Of a DNA stretch of 64,000 nucleotides, positions 1-8,594 are shown piece by piece. Each line of letters opens with the position of its first letter. The stretch's first letter is position 1. Location of the stretch: assembly GCA_016722705.1 (NCBI GenBank), contig JADKGN010000005.1, forward strand, positions 124,001-188,000, in the 5' to 3' direction. This DNA comes from Candidatus Dechloromonas phosphoritropha. Its GTDB lineage: Bacteria; Pseudomonadota; Gammaproteobacteria; Burkholderiales; Rhodocyclaceae. The position numbers and the translations under genes were made by a program. The notes beneath the pieces are model-generated. The model saw only the letters and a list, made by a program, of their open reading frames with translations, did not search any database and was not told the origin of the DNA.

Positions 1-1761
1 ATGTCGCATGGGCTAGCAGGCAGGCAGGACGCTGCCGGGTTCGTAACTCGCCTACGGGCCGAAATCGAGGGCTTCGACCAAGTGCTGCTCGATCTGCGCC
101 GGGGTGATCCATCGCGACCCATGGCGCCCCCGCGCGATGACGAAGTCGGGAAACGGCTGCTCGCCGTTGAGGATTTCTGGTATCAGGCAATCCGTCCTTT
201 GGTTGCTGGCTTTCTCAGCCAGGTGCCGGATCGGCGCCGGGTGGCCGTCGAGCGCTTAGATAGCCAGGTGGAAGATTTCGTCGGGAATATCAACGACCTC
301 GTGCTGGCGATGGAACAAAGCTATGCCGCGAACACCAATCTCCTGCGCTCGGTGCAGGCGGCGCTGGTGCTGATGGCCGGCCTGGGGACGGCAGTCCTTA
401 TCTGGTTCTTCAATCAGCAGGTAATCCGCCCGGTCAACGAATTGCATGCCGGCATCCGGCGAATGGGAGAGAGTGACCTCGGAGTTCGCGTTCCGGTCGG
501 GAGTGACGATGAATTCGGCGGTCTGGCGAACGGCTTCAACGAGATGGCCGAACATCTGCAGGCTGCCTACAGTACGCTCGAGGAACGCGTGGTGGCGGAA
601 ACGCGGAGTCTGGGTGAGCGCAACCGGGAACTGGGCATCCTATACGAAATAACCGCCGTTCTCAGCGAGCCAGTGCCGATTGAGGCGCTGTGCCAGGGGT
701 TCCTCAGCCGGATCCGTGCGGCGCTGGGGGCCGATGCCGGCGCCGTGCGCCTCTACGCCGCCGATACCGAGAAGCTCTACCTGATGACCCATGAAGGCCT
801 GTCTGCGGAATTCGTCGCCCGCGAGTCGGAAATGGATTGCGGCGACTGCCTGTGTGGCGATGTCATCGATACCGGGATGCCGGTCGCCTTCGACACGGTC
901 AACCCGCCGCCCGGCATGAAGTTGCGCACCTGCATCCGCGAGGGCTTCGCTTCCGTGACGGCCTTTACCGTGCAGTACGACCGGCAGCGGATCGGGGTTT
1001 TCAATCTCTACTTCCGGCAGGCGCATCCCGTTTCGGCGCAGGAGGTGAATCTCCTCGAAACCCTTGGCCGGCATCTTGGCGTGGCCATCGAAAACCAGCG
1101 GCTGCGCTTGCGCGAGAAGGATCTGGCGGTTTCCGAGGAGCGCAACCTCCTGGCCCAGGAACTGCACGACTCGATCGCCCAGGGGCTCGCCTTCCTCAAT
1201 ATTCAAGCCCAGTTGCTGCAGGATTCGCTCAACAAGCAGGATGTCGAGGAAGCAAGCGGCACCGTGGCGCAACTGCGGGCCGGCATCCAGGAAAGCTATG
1301 ACAAGGTCCGCGAGCTGCTGGTCCACTTCCGCACCCGGATGCACCAGACCGATCTCGATTCCGCCATCGTGGCGTCCCTGGCGAAGCTGGAGGACCAGAC
1401 CGGCGTCGCGGTGCGCTTCGATCGCTCGGGCAACGGCCTGCCGCTGCTGCCTGAAAGCCAGATTCAGGTCATGCACATCGTTCAGGAATGCCTGTCCAAC
1501 ATCCGCAAGCATGCCCGCGCCGCGACCGTCAAGGTGATCGTCAGACGTAGTCGGGAAGGCATGCATATCGAGGTTGCCGATGACGGTGTCGGATTTGACC
1601 CGGAAACCGATCCCGCGGTATTGTCCGACCGCCATGTCGGGCTCAAGATAATCAGGGAAAGGGCGCGCCGCGTGGGCGGTCAGTGCCAGGTGAAATCGGT
1701 GACGGGGGAGGGCACGCTTGTGTCGCTGTGGCTGCCCCGGCAACAAAGAGAGGCTGCATAA
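1..1761 (+). CDS. NarX-type sensor histidine kinase (5' end beyond window)
   Basis: Membrane sensor kinase that would phosphorylate the NarL-type regulator starting on the next base. The visible part has a PilJ/NarX-like extracytoplasmic segment (about residues 1-110), one membrane helix (about 117-137), a HAMP linker (about 138-190), a GAF-like domain (about 210-370), a HisKA_3 dimerisation box with the phospho-accepting His at residue 389 (motif ELHDSIAQGL), and a HATPase with the N box (QECLSNIRKHA) and G box (DDGVGFD). NarX proteins have two membrane helices; the first is missing, so the ATG at base 1 is probably internal and the gene starts upstream. The GAF region carries Cys280, Cys283, Cys285 and Cys311, a cluster that could bind a metal or sense redox state (inference). 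The ligand need not be nitrate. Confidence 0.88.
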   Translation: MSHGLAGRQDAAGFVTRLRAEIEGFDQVLLDLRRGDPSRPMAPPRDDEVGKRLLAVEDFWYQAIRPLVAGFLSQVPDRRRVAVERLDSQVEDFVGNINDLVLAMEQSYAANTNLLRSVQAALVLMAGLGTAVLIWFFNQQVIRPVNELHAGIRRMGESDLGVRVPVGSDDEFGGLANGFNEMAEHLQAAYSTLEERVVAETRSLGERNRELGILYEITAVLSEPVPIEALCQGFLSRIRAALGADAGAVRLYAADTEKLYLMTHEGLSAEFVARESEMDCGDCLCGDVIDTGMPVAFDTVNPPPGMKLRTCIREGFASVTAFTVQYDRQRIGVFNLYFRQAHPVSAQEVNLLETLGRHLGVAIENQRLRLREKDLAVSEERNLLAQELHDSIAQGLAFLNIQAQLLQDSLNKQDVEEASGTVAQLRAGIQESYDKVRELLVHFRTRMHQTDLDSAIVASLAKLEDQTGVAVRFDRSGNGLPLLPESQIQVMHIVQECLSNIRKHARAATVKVIVRRSREGMHIEVADDGVGFDPETDPAVLSDRHVGLKIIRERARRVGGQCQVKSVTGEGTLVSLWLPRQQREAA

Positions 1762-2430
1762 ATGGGAGAAAAAATCCGGGTCCTGATCGTCGACGATCAC
1801 GCCCTCTTTCGCAGTGGTGTCAAATCGCTCCTGCAGCGGCATCCGGAATTCGACGTGGTGGACGTGGCGGGTGACGGCCTCGAGGGTGTCAAACGGGCAA
1901 AGTTCCTAAAACCTGATGTCGTGCTGCTTGACATCAACATGCCGGGCATTCCCGGCCTTGATGCCTTGCGCCTCATCGTCGAGGAGGTGCCGGAAACTCA
2001 TGTCCTGATGCTGACTGTTTCCGAGGATGCGGAAGACCTCATGGAGACCCTGCGCGGCGGCGCGGCGGGCTATCTGGTCAAGAACATTGAAACCGAAGCG
2101 CTGGTCGATGCCATCCGTCGTGCGGCGGCGGGCGAATCCGTCGTTTCGCTGCAGATGACCGCCAAGTTGGTGCAGGGGGTGCGCGATCAGGCCAAGGCGG
2201 ACCTGGCGGCGCACCATCACGACAAGTTGTCGCCGCGGGAGAGAGAAATTCTTGGTTGCCTGGCGCACGGCGACAGCAACAAGGAAATCGCGCGGTCGCT
2301 CGATCTCGCCGAAAGTACGGTCAAGATCCACATCCAGAATATTTTCAAGAAGTTGAACATGACGAGTCGCGTGCAGGCGGCGCTCTATGCCGCCGAACAC
2401 GGACTCGGCGCGCAGTCGCGCGACCGTTAG
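1762..2430 (+). CDS. NarL/FixJ-type response regulator
   Basis: Cytoplasmic DNA-binding partner of the preceding kinase; its ATG follows the kinase stop codon directly, with an AG-rich ribosome site inside the kinase gene. It is 222 residues: a receiver domain (about 1-120) with the acidic pocket (IVDDHA), phospho-acceptor Asp57 in LLDINMPG and conserved Lys in LVKN, then a LuxR-type helix-turn-helix (about 155-215) with LSPREREILGCLAHG and NKEIARSLDLAESTVKIH. Length and architecture match NarL. Targets cannot be read from this window. Confidence 0.92.
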   Translation: MGEKIRVLIVDDHALFRSGVKSLLQRHPEFDVVDVAGDGLEGVKRAKFLKPDVVLLDINMPGIPGLDALRLIVEEVPETHVLMLTVSEDAEDLMETLRGGAAGYLVKNIETEALVDAIRRAAAGESVVSLQMTAKLVQGVRDQAKADLAAHHHDKLSPREREILGCLAHGDSNKEIARSLDLAESTVKIHIQNIFKKLNMTSRVQAALYAAEHGLGAQSRDR

Positions 2431-2439
2431 GCACGGGCC

Positions 2440-2709
2440 TCAGTCGCGGATCGGCTGCGGGCAGCGCCGGCGGAAATCCTCGTAGGTGCGCAGGTGCCTT
2501 GCCGCGCTGACGTGATCGCCACGGTGGACCGCGCGCTCGGCACGATTCTTGAGCACGCCGCGCATGTGCTCCAGGCCACGCCGGGAACGCAGCAGATTGT
2601 GGCCGACCACGACGGCGACGATAGGAGGCAGGTTCTCCTCCTCGGCGATGGCGGCGACTTCCTGTTCGGTAAGGTCGCACATGTCGATACAGTCTCTGAG
2701 TGCAAGCAT
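2440..2709 (-). CDS. Small conserved hypothetical protein
   Basis: An 89-residue soluble protein beginning MLALRDCIDMCDLT, followed by an acidic helix (EQEVAAIAEEE) and a basic C-terminal half. I recognise it as a type of small protein common in betaproteobacteria but know no function. The ATG at 2709 is preferred over a TTG at 2724, because that TTG lies in the GAGGA ribosome-binding stretch. It converges with the response regulator, leaving 9 bases between stop codons. Good coding character and a sensible start support it being real. Confidence 0.7.
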   Translation of the reverse strand: MLALRDCIDMCDLTEQEVAAIAEEENLPPIVAVVVGHNLLRSRRGLEHMRGVLKNRAERAVHRGDHVSAARHLRTYEDFRRRCPQPIRD

Positions 2710-2885
2710 CGCAGTAATCCTCAAATTATTGCCAATCCATATGACTTCGACAATAAGCCAAAGTTCCGGTCAATCCGGCGTCTCCGGGAGAGAAGCGAGC
2801 CGTCGGCGCGGGCAATTTCCAGACGCGTTCGTCAATAAATCCGGGTCGACCGCGCCACACGGGAAGTGCCCCCAGGGGCAACTGG

Positions 2886-3662
2886 CTAGATTCTGGGTAC
2901 CCCTCCGGGAAGCGGATGGGCGAGTTGTAGTCGGCTGATCGTCGATCGCAGGTCGAGGCCGGATGCCTTCTTGAGTAGAAGGGCATTTTCGCGCATGGCA
3001 TCCAGCGAGATTTCCACCGGTTCGCCGCCGGTTGCGAAAGCGATGGTGTTGCCGCTGTCGCTCGACGGGAAAACCGCGACGCGCCCGTCGAACGCAACCG
3101 CGAGGCGTTCGACGCTGGCAGCAAAACCCTTGCTGCGACCGAGCAGATTGACACCGAGCAGTCCGCGGTCGCTCAGTCGGGCGCGACAGGCCTGGTAGAA
3201 GGGCAGGGTGTCGAGGATTCCGGCGCGGGCGTCGGCATCGAAGCCGTCGATCAGGATGTAGTCGAAACGGCGGTCGCCGGCCAGCATGAAGTCGGCGCCG
3301 TCGCCGATGACCACGGCCAGGCGTGCGGGATCGTCCGGCAGCCTGAAATGCTGGCGGGCGATGAATTCGACCCGCGGGTTGATCTCGACGACCGTGCTCT
3401 GGCACTCTGGCAGGTTGCGGTAGATGAACTTGGCCAGCGAACCGGCGCCCAGCCCGACGAGCAAGGCGCTGCGCGGCCAGTCGGGATCATCGCGCAGCAA
3501 CAGTCCGGCCATCATCTCCCGCGTGTAGGCAAGTTCCAGCGACCACGGCCGGGCAATGCGCATCGCGCCCTGCACCCAGTCTGAACCGAAGTGCAGGTAA
3601 CGCACGCCGGCCTCCTCACTGATATCGACCGAATGTTGTGGCGGCTGCTTGCGGGCTTTCAT
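2886..3662 (-). CDS. Spermidine-synthase-like methyltransferase-fold protein
   Basis: A 258-residue soluble protein with the Rossmann fold of the polyamine aminopropyltransferase family. Seen are the nucleotide-binding glycine loop (LLVGLGAGSLAKF, about residue 67-80), the acidic end of strand 2 (TVVEINPRVE), the GDGADF motif and the DYILIDGFDAD motif. Family members transfer aminopropyl groups from decarboxylated AdoMet to putrescine, but many short proteobacterial paralogues of this kind have unproven substrates, so no symbol is given. The start is the ATG at 3662 (MKARKQPP) rather than a TTG two codons upstream. It stands alone with its stop in a gene-poor stretch. Confidence 0.8.
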   Translation of the reverse strand: MKARKQPPQHSVDISEEAGVRYLHFGSDWVQGAMRIARPWSLELAYTREMMAGLLLRDDPDWPRSALLVGLGAGSLAKFIYRNLPECQSTVVEINPRVEFIARQHFRLPDDPARLAVVIGDGADFMLAGDRRFDYILIDGFDADARAGILDTLPFYQACRARLSDRGLLGVNLLGRSKGFAASVERLAVAFDGRVAVFPSSDSGNTIAFATGGEPVEISLDAMRENALLLKKASGLDLRSTISRLQLAHPLPGGVPRI

Positions 3663-3674
3663 GGTCAAATTGTC

Positions 3675-4082
3675 CTAGACGCCACTGCTCGGGGCTTTCC
3701 CCGAGTCGGTCCAGGCGAGCACCAAGAATTTCGCCACCGGAGCGCAGGTGCCCCTTCGCTGAAAGATGTTGAGCCCGTTGCGCAGGTGCGAATCATCCAG
3801 CGGGGCGCGGCGGCTGCCATGGTCGATCGAGACATCGACCAGTGCCGAGCCGGGGTGGAACTTCGGCAATTGCTCACGGCGCGGCGGCTGCGGCGCTTTC
3901 GCGCTGGGAACGAGGATGACGTCAGCGGCGGAACGGTCTCCAGCGCAAGGGCCGATGGCAGTACCGGCACCTCGCCGCACGCTGACCCATTGGCCGTGTC
4001 GCACCATTTCGCGAACGCTGCCCGGCGTCAAGCCGACCCGGTATTCGTGATTCCTGATTTCCTGCGGAACGCCGACCAGCAT
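3675..4082 (-). pseudogene. ald: Alanine dehydrogenase remnant with two internal deletions
   Basis: The 135-codon frame is made of three separate blocks of alanine dehydrogenase (normally about 370 residues). Residues 1-45 are its N-terminus (MLVGVPQEIRNHEYRVGLTP). Next comes the ADVILVPSAKAPQ...SALVDVSIDHG block, normally around residues 235-270. Last is the C-terminal LRNGLNIFQRRGTCAPVAKF block. About 190 residues are lost at the first junction and about 70 at the second, yet the frame stays open. The NAD-binding core and the active-site region between the blocks are gone, so it cannot be a working enzyme. The upstream AAGGAGAAGG ribosome site is intact. Assignment rests on recalled family motifs. 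Confidence 0.75.
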
Positions 4083-4469
4083 ATCCTTCTCCTTGATTCG
4101 TCGCTGCTTCCATCCTGGCTGAACGATCGTCCGGCCGGGACGGTTCGGTGCACCTCACCGATAGTGGTCAATCTAGCGGAAAATAACATCAGCAACGGAT
4201 CGACCATAGGCAGGAATGCAAGAAATTCGTTCGAACTGGCGCGGATGCGCCTGAATCTGTTCCGGCCAAGCATGCGCCAGGAGCAGGAAAAAGGTGCGAG
4301 AGCGCAAGGCACCGACAGCGAAACCCCAAGTTGCCGGCATGCCCGGGCGGGGTGTCGCCGTACCCGTTAGGGAGGTGCCCGACAGCTCGATAGCGGTCGT
4401 TCCGACGCAGCCCGGGATCCGGGAAAATCAACTGCCTGGACCCTGGCTTTCGCCAGGGTGACGAGTATT
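4083..4469. other. Gene-free stretch with degenerate dispersed-repeat-like sequence
   Basis: No convincing gene lies here. The right half (about 4390-4460) reads like a degenerate copy of the short inverted repeats common between genes in proteobacteria: one arm near 4392-4430 (GTTCCGACGCAGCCCGGGAT) and the other ending in a perfect hairpin at 4441-4458 (CCCTGGC, loop TTTC, GCCAGGG). The left part is the upstream region of the ald remnant, including its ribosome site near 4085-4094. Confidence 0.45.
4441..4458 (-). terminator. Hairpin downstream of the methyltransferase gene
   Basis: Perfect 7-bp stem CCCTGGC/GCCAGGG with a 4-base loop, 11 bases past the stop of the minus-strand methyltransferase. 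No T-run follows, so it may be only the arm of a dispersed repeat rather than a true intrinsic terminator. Confidence 0.35.
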
Positions 4470-5120
4470 TCAGCGTTTCCTCCGACTGCCGCGCTCCGCG
4501 CTTGCGAAGGCAATCCCACAGTAGTTGTAGGTGAGCGGCCGAGGACCGGGCAGGTACATCGCCTTGAGGTCCGGGCACTCGAAGCCCGCCTCAAGCAGCA
4601 GCGACGGAATGTCGCGGTCGAGATGACAGCCCCCGGCAATTTTCTTCCACCATGGCGTGATGCGCTCCTGCCAGCGCCGCACCCAGGGATCGGGTGCGCG
4701 CCCGTGTTCGCAGAAAATGAGTTGCCCGCCGGGAACCAGGACGCGCCGCATTTCCTTCAGGGCAGCCAGCGGGTCGGGAATCGTGCACAGCGTGTAGGTG
4801 ACGATGACCGTGTCGAAGCTGGCGGCGGCGCGCGGAATGCGTTCGGCGGACAGACCGACCAGATCGACCTCGAGGCCGGCGCTACGGATGCGCTTCTTCG
4901 CCAGTTCGTGCATTTCCAGCGCAGGATCGAGCCCGGTGAGCGATTCGATCCTGGTCTTGTCGTAATGCCGCATGTTGAGGCCGGTGCCGATGCCGATCTC
5001 CAGCACCCGGCCATGCGCCAGCGGCACGACCTTGGCCCGCTGATGGCGCACCGCCTTGACGCTGCATGCCGAGTCGATCAGGTAGGGCAGCAGCGTTCGC
5101 TCGTACCAGTTGGGCTTCAT
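4470..5120 (-). CDS. Class I SAM-dependent methyltransferase
   Basis: A 216-residue protein of the UbiE/METTL7-like group. Motif I is VLEIGIGTGLN (about residues 39-49), followed by the acidic strand-2 end (LTGLDPALEM), motif II (FDTVIVTYTLCTIPD) and motif III (LKEMRRVLVPGGQLIFCEHG). The WWKKIAGGCHLDRD segment is typical of small methyltransferases acting on lipid-like or thiol substrates; the actual substrate is unknown. The start at 5120 (MKPNWYER) has an AAGGTG ribosome site and fits relatives better than the ATG at 5186. The IS256-family element begins about 160 bases upstream and could have displaced its promoter. Confidence 0.82.
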   Translation of the reverse strand: MKPNWYERTLLPYLIDSACSVKAVRHQRAKVVPLAHGRVLEIGIGTGLNMRHYDKTRIESLTGLDPALEMHELAKKRIRSAGLEVDLVGLSAERIPRAAASFDTVIVTYTLCTIPDPLAALKEMRRVLVPGGQLIFCEHGRAPDPWVRRWQERITPWWKKIAGGCHLDRDIPSLLLEAGFECPDLKAMYLPGPRPLTYNYCGIAFASAERGSRRKR

Positions 5121-5279
5121 GTCATGCACCTTATTTGTTACACGCGAGTTCTTTGGGCGTGTTTTAATTTGACTTGTTACTTTCATGGCAGTTTCTGGGG
5201 ACAGTCGAGATGGAAGAAATCGGGTTTGATGTCCAAGGTTCTGCTCCTGAGCCTTACCGTGTCACTTTCATACGATTGA

Positions 5280-6642
5280 GTCCCTAAACTGCTGTAAATC
5301 GGGTGGCAGGTAGCCACCGCTTCGATTCGGTAAACTGACGTTGCGAGACGATCGATAACCGAAGGAGAGAAGCGATGACTGGGTATGAGGTTAGCGTAGG
5401 AACGGACTTGCTGCCAGGGCTTTTAAACGGGCAGGACGGGCTGGCGAAACTGGTGGAAGCGGTGCTCAATCAAGTACTGGAGGCGCAGGTGACGGAAACG
5501 CTGGGGGCGACGCGGCACGAGCGCACGGACGAACGGGCCGGCTATCGCAACGGCTACCGGCCACGCACCCTTTACACGCGGGTTGGGCCGGTGACGCTGC
5601 TGGTGCCGCAGACGCGGGACGGCAGCTTTTCGACGGACATCTTCAAGCGCTACCAGCGGAGCGAGCAGGCCTTCGTTCTGGCGCTCATGGAAATGGTCGT
5701 GCACGGTGTCTCGACGCGCAAGGTCTCGGCGATCACCGAAGAGCTGTGCGGCGCCAGCTTCTCCAAATCGATGGTGAGCGCACTGTGCGCCGGACTGGAA
5801 CCGCGGGTCAGCGCGTTCAACGAACGGCGGCTGGACGGCGAGTATCCCTTCGTGCTGGTCGATGCCCTGTTCATCAAGAGTCGGCAAGAAGATCGTGTGG
5901 TTTCGCGTGCCGTGCTGACCGTCTCAGGCATCCGCTCCGATGGCTTCCGGGAGATTCTGGGCGTGCGGATCGGCGACACCGAGAGCTTCGCCACCTGGGA
6001 CGAGACCTTCCGCTGGCTCAGAGGGCGCGGCCTCAAGGGCACGCAGTTCATCATCTCGGACGACCACGGCGGCCTGCGTGAAGCGGCAGCGCGGCACTTT
6101 CAGGGGCCAGCTGGCAACGCTGTCAGGTGCATCTGATGCGCAACATTCTGGGCCAATGCAACACCCGCCACCGCGCCGAGGTGGCAGCTGCCGTCAAGCT
6201 CGTGCTGCAGGCGCCCGATCTGGTCGAGGCCAAGCGCCGCCTGGCGGAATTCACCGAGCGCTTCGCCAAGAGCGCCCCCAAAGCGGTGGCCTGCCTCGAA
6301 GCAGGATTCGAGGATGCCATGGCGGTAATGGTCTTGCCCGAGAAGTATCGCAAGCGGCTACGCACAACGAACATGCAGGAGCGGCTCAACGAGGAAATTC
6401 GCCGGCGGGAGCGCGTGATCCGCATCTTCCCCAACGACGAGTCAGCCTTGCGCCTGATCGGCGCTCTGCTGGCCGAACAGAACGAGGCTTGGCAGGAACG
6501 GAAGTACCTCGACATGGATGAATTCAAGGAGTGGGCGGCTTCCCGCGCCGCAGCTAGCGAGGGCAACAACGTTGTTGCCCTCGCTAGCTGAAAACCATTC
6601 GTCATTCATCGGATCGAAGAGTATTTACAGCAGATTTTGGAC
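5280..6642 (+). mobile_element. IS256-family insertion sequence
   Basis: A 1.36-kb element holding a Mutator-type transposase gene. The ends form imperfect inverted repeats matching 17 of 20 positions: 5280-5299 (GTCCCTAAACTGCTGTAAAT) and the complement of 6623-6642 (GTCCAAAATCTGCTGTAAAT). No convincing 8-9 bp target duplication flanks these limits, so the insertion is old, the ends are slightly off, or one side was rearranged. Confidence 0.8.
5375..6591 (+). pseudogene. IS256-family (Mutator) transposase, frameshifted
   Basis: The first reading frame (5375-6136) gives the N-terminal part with the first two catalytic Asp (VLVDALFIK and FIISDDHGGL). The second (entered near 6107, to 6591) gives QVHLMRN, the catalytic Glu region (NMQERLNEEIRRRERVIRIFPN) and the C-terminus. 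The join reads ...HFQG(A)SWQRCQVHL if one G is restored to the GGGG run at 6103-6106, so a single-base loss separates the halves. Total length of about 405 residues fits the family. The lesion is a mutation or a homopolymer sequencing error; no slippery-site arrangement suggests programmed frameshifting. Confidence 0.85.
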
Positions 6643-6680
6643 TTGACTGACAAATGCCGTATATGGTTTGGACTCAAGGG

Positions 6681-8192
6681 CGAATGGCACTTACTTAAGC
6701 TTTTTGGGATGTCCATTTTTCATGACGATAGCTTTGGCGAGATTACGTGGTTTGGTGAGCATTGGATAGGGTTTAGGTCGTCGTTTGACGGCGCGAGGCT
6801 CGATCCGGCCCGGTCGGTTACCGACCTGTTGTTGGGCGATTAAAACGAATAGTTCGCTGTGTATGTTGTGATGGCTACGGCTCGCAAAGGGTGCCCAGGC
6901 GAGCCAGATTTGCACGGTATGCTTGAAGCTCAGTTGGCGCGGCAATCTGTGGGAGAGCATCGCAGCCTGAGCCATCATTAACCGAATCAGATTGTAGGCG
7001 AGGAGATAGACCCAGATTTCCTTGATCGCCATCGCAGGCGTCAGGCAACTCAGTCGTTCCATGCCGAGCGTGGTCTTGATGTTGCGCAGATCGAGTTCAA
7101 CGTGCCAGCGATCCCGATAGAGCGATTTCAAGGCCGTCTTGTCGGTTTGTTTTGGGCAAAGCAATGTCGTCACCCGTGTCTTGCCACCGACCCGAAGCTC
7201 GCGTACGGTCAGACTCTCGGGGGCCTGATCGTAGTCGGCCTGAGGCATCCAGTCGGGTTTGCTGGCGGGTTTTGGCAGCACGATCAGATGATCGCACTGC
7301 CCCAACTGCCGACCTCGGCAAAAATCGGTGGTGCGTTGCCGCGCGCCATTTTGTTCAAACACCGCATCAATGCACCGCTCGCGTAATGAGCAGAGGAGAA
7401 AGTAGGTGGCGTAGAAGGCGTCGCCCAACAGTAAATCACCCTGCTCCAGGGAATCGAATATCGAACGCAGCAACGACTGCTCATCGCTGCCCTTGCCCCG
7501 ACAGGAGCCGGTCGCGGCATTGAGGACCGCCCCGCTACCCAAACAAACGAGCCCAACGATCCGGCACTGCGGGAAACCCAACCCCGGCTTCTGGCTCGTC
7601 GGTTGCGGGTGGACGACCTGATTGTCTGAGGTGTCGGGCATTACGACGGTCGTCCCGTCCACCAGACGGACGGGACGACCCCGCCAATGCCAAGCTGTCG
7701 GCGCCTGCGTGGCGACTCTTTGCCCCACGTGGCACGCCAGTGTACTGAGCATCTTCAAAGGCAAGCGCTTTCGCGCCCGGCAATAGGCGCCCGTGTGGGT
7801 GCTGCCCGGCACCAGGCCGCCAACCAGGCATTTGACCGCACGGTCATTGACTGCCTTCTGGCAGGAACAATCGGTGCTCAGCGCTTGGGCCAGAAACATC
7901 GACAACGTCTCCGTCGGGGGATATTGCCTTTCTCGGTGGGGCGGCAGTTCAGATTCCACGGCATCGAACAATTCCGGCCCCATCAACAGGTTGAAAAACG
8001 CATAGGCGTCGCTCTGGGCAGCGTGGGCCTTGACCGTTCGGTGTTGCTGTGCGCGTGTACTGCGGATAGGATGCATTTGGGCTGGCTCATCGTGGGCGGG
8101 TTGGGTGTTTGGCGACGCCAACTTATCACGCGTCGATCCAGCCTGTTTCATCATTTGCATCAAAGAGTTGAACGTTAAGTAAGTGCCATTCG
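6681..8192 (-). mobile_element. IS4-family insertion sequence with 9-bp target duplication
   Basis: A 1512-bp element bounded by perfect 18-bp inverted repeats: 6681-6698 (CGAATGGCACTTACTTAA) and its complement at 8175-8192. The 9-bp direct repeat ACTCAAGGG sits immediately outside both ends (6672-6680 and 8193-8201), defining the insertion exactly. It carries one intact transposase gene on the minus strand. The perfect ends and duplication suggest a fairly recent insertion. Confidence 0.95.
6691..8163 (-). CDS. IS4-family transposase
   Basis: An intact 490-residue DDE transposase. The catalytic residues sit in LVDGTTVVMPDT (first Asp), LLGDAFYATYFLL (second Asp) and the YRDRWHVELDLRNIKTTLGM block, which has the Y-R-E-K spacing diagnostic of IS4. 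The stop codon lies inside the right-hand (transposase-terminal) inverted repeat, as is usual for compact elements. Confidence 0.95.
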   Translation of the reverse strand: MMQMMKQAGSTRDKLASPNTQPAHDEPAQMHPIRSTRAQQHRTVKAHAAQSDAYAFFNLLMGPELFDAVESELPPHRERQYPPTETLSMFLAQALSTDCSCQKAVNDRAVKCLVGGLVPGSTHTGAYCRARKRLPLKMLSTLACHVGQRVATQAPTAWHWRGRPVRLVDGTTVVMPDTSDNQVVHPQPTSQKPGLGFPQCRIVGLVCLGSGAVLNAATGSCRGKGSDEQSLLRSIFDSLEQGDLLLGDAFYATYFLLCSLRERCIDAVFEQNGARQRTTDFCRGRQLGQCDHLIVLPKPASKPDWMPQADYDQAPESLTVRELRVGGKTRVTTLLCPKQTDKTALKSLYRDRWHVELDLRNIKTTLGMERLSCLTPAMAIKEIWVYLLAYNLIRLMMAQAAMLSHRLPRQLSFKHTVQIWLAWAPFASRSHHNIHSELFVLIAQQQVGNRPGRIEPRAVKRRPKPYPMLTKPRNLAKAIVMKNGHPKKLK

Positions 8193-8519
8193 ACTCAAGG
8201 GCCGTTCTTGAGCTTCAAGGAAGGTGACTTGATTCAAGCCAGAGATGGTCGTTCGGCTGTACAGGTTCGATTCGCGAACCCTATGGGCTGGGACCCTTCC
8301 AAGGGCGAGATGTATCAGGGGAGCGTGTTTTATTTGGAATACGAAGTATCCGAAGGCGTCTACACTAAATTGCAGGAACGCACTTGCACTCAAATGCAAT
8401 TCTTGCAACTGGTGATATTTGGCAAATACGAATCCGAGTTAGAGAGCGGTTCGCCGTAGGCAAAGTTCAGTTCGATAGGAACACGGTGGGCTGGTGGAGG
8501 GTGTTCTCGAATTTCAATG

Positions 8520-8594
8520 TGGTACCCCCAGGTGGAATCGAACCACCAATTCGCCCTTAGGAGGGGCGTGTTATATCCATTTAACTATGGAGGC
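8520..8594 (-). tRNA. tRNA-Arg (anticodon CCU)
   Basis: The minus strand folds into a full cloverleaf: acceptor GCCTCCA paired with TGGGGGT (with G-U pairs), D arm TAGTTAAATGGATA, anticodon stem CGCCC/GGGCG around loop CTCCTAA (anticodon CCT), T arm GGTGG-TTCGATT-CCACC, discriminator A and an encoded CCA. The 75-base length is normal. It reads the rare AGG codon. Confidence 0.97.

Larger units (their letters stand above)
6654..8459 (+). pseudogene. Small gene split by the IS4-family element
   Basis: Removing the IS4 element (6681-8192) and one copy of its 9-bp duplication rejoins one frame: 6654-6680 encodes MPYMVWTQG and 8202-8459 continues PFLSFKEGDLIQARDG to a stop, giving 94 residues. 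A TGA lies just before the first ATG. The protein is soluble and beta-rich in appearance (VQVRFANPMGW, GSVFYLEYEVSEGVY) with no family I recognise. Composition is more AT-rich than its neighbours, hinting at transfer. The distal part could still be made from a TTG at 8208 or another internal start, but its promoter is now cut off by two insertion sequences. Confidence 0.7.

Noticed and set aside
2725..2885. A gene in the 161-base gap before the spermidine-synthase-like gene
   Set aside because: Only short shadow frames are open; nothing with a start, ribosome site and protein character was found.
5375..6591. Programmed -1 frameshifting in the IS256 transposase
   Set aside because: IS256-family elements normally use a single frame, and no slippery heptamer with a downstream structure is evident; a simple base loss explains it.
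5270..6652. A target-site duplication for the IS256 element
   Set aside because: Bases just outside the inverted repeats (ACGATTGA and TTGACTGA) are only partly alike.
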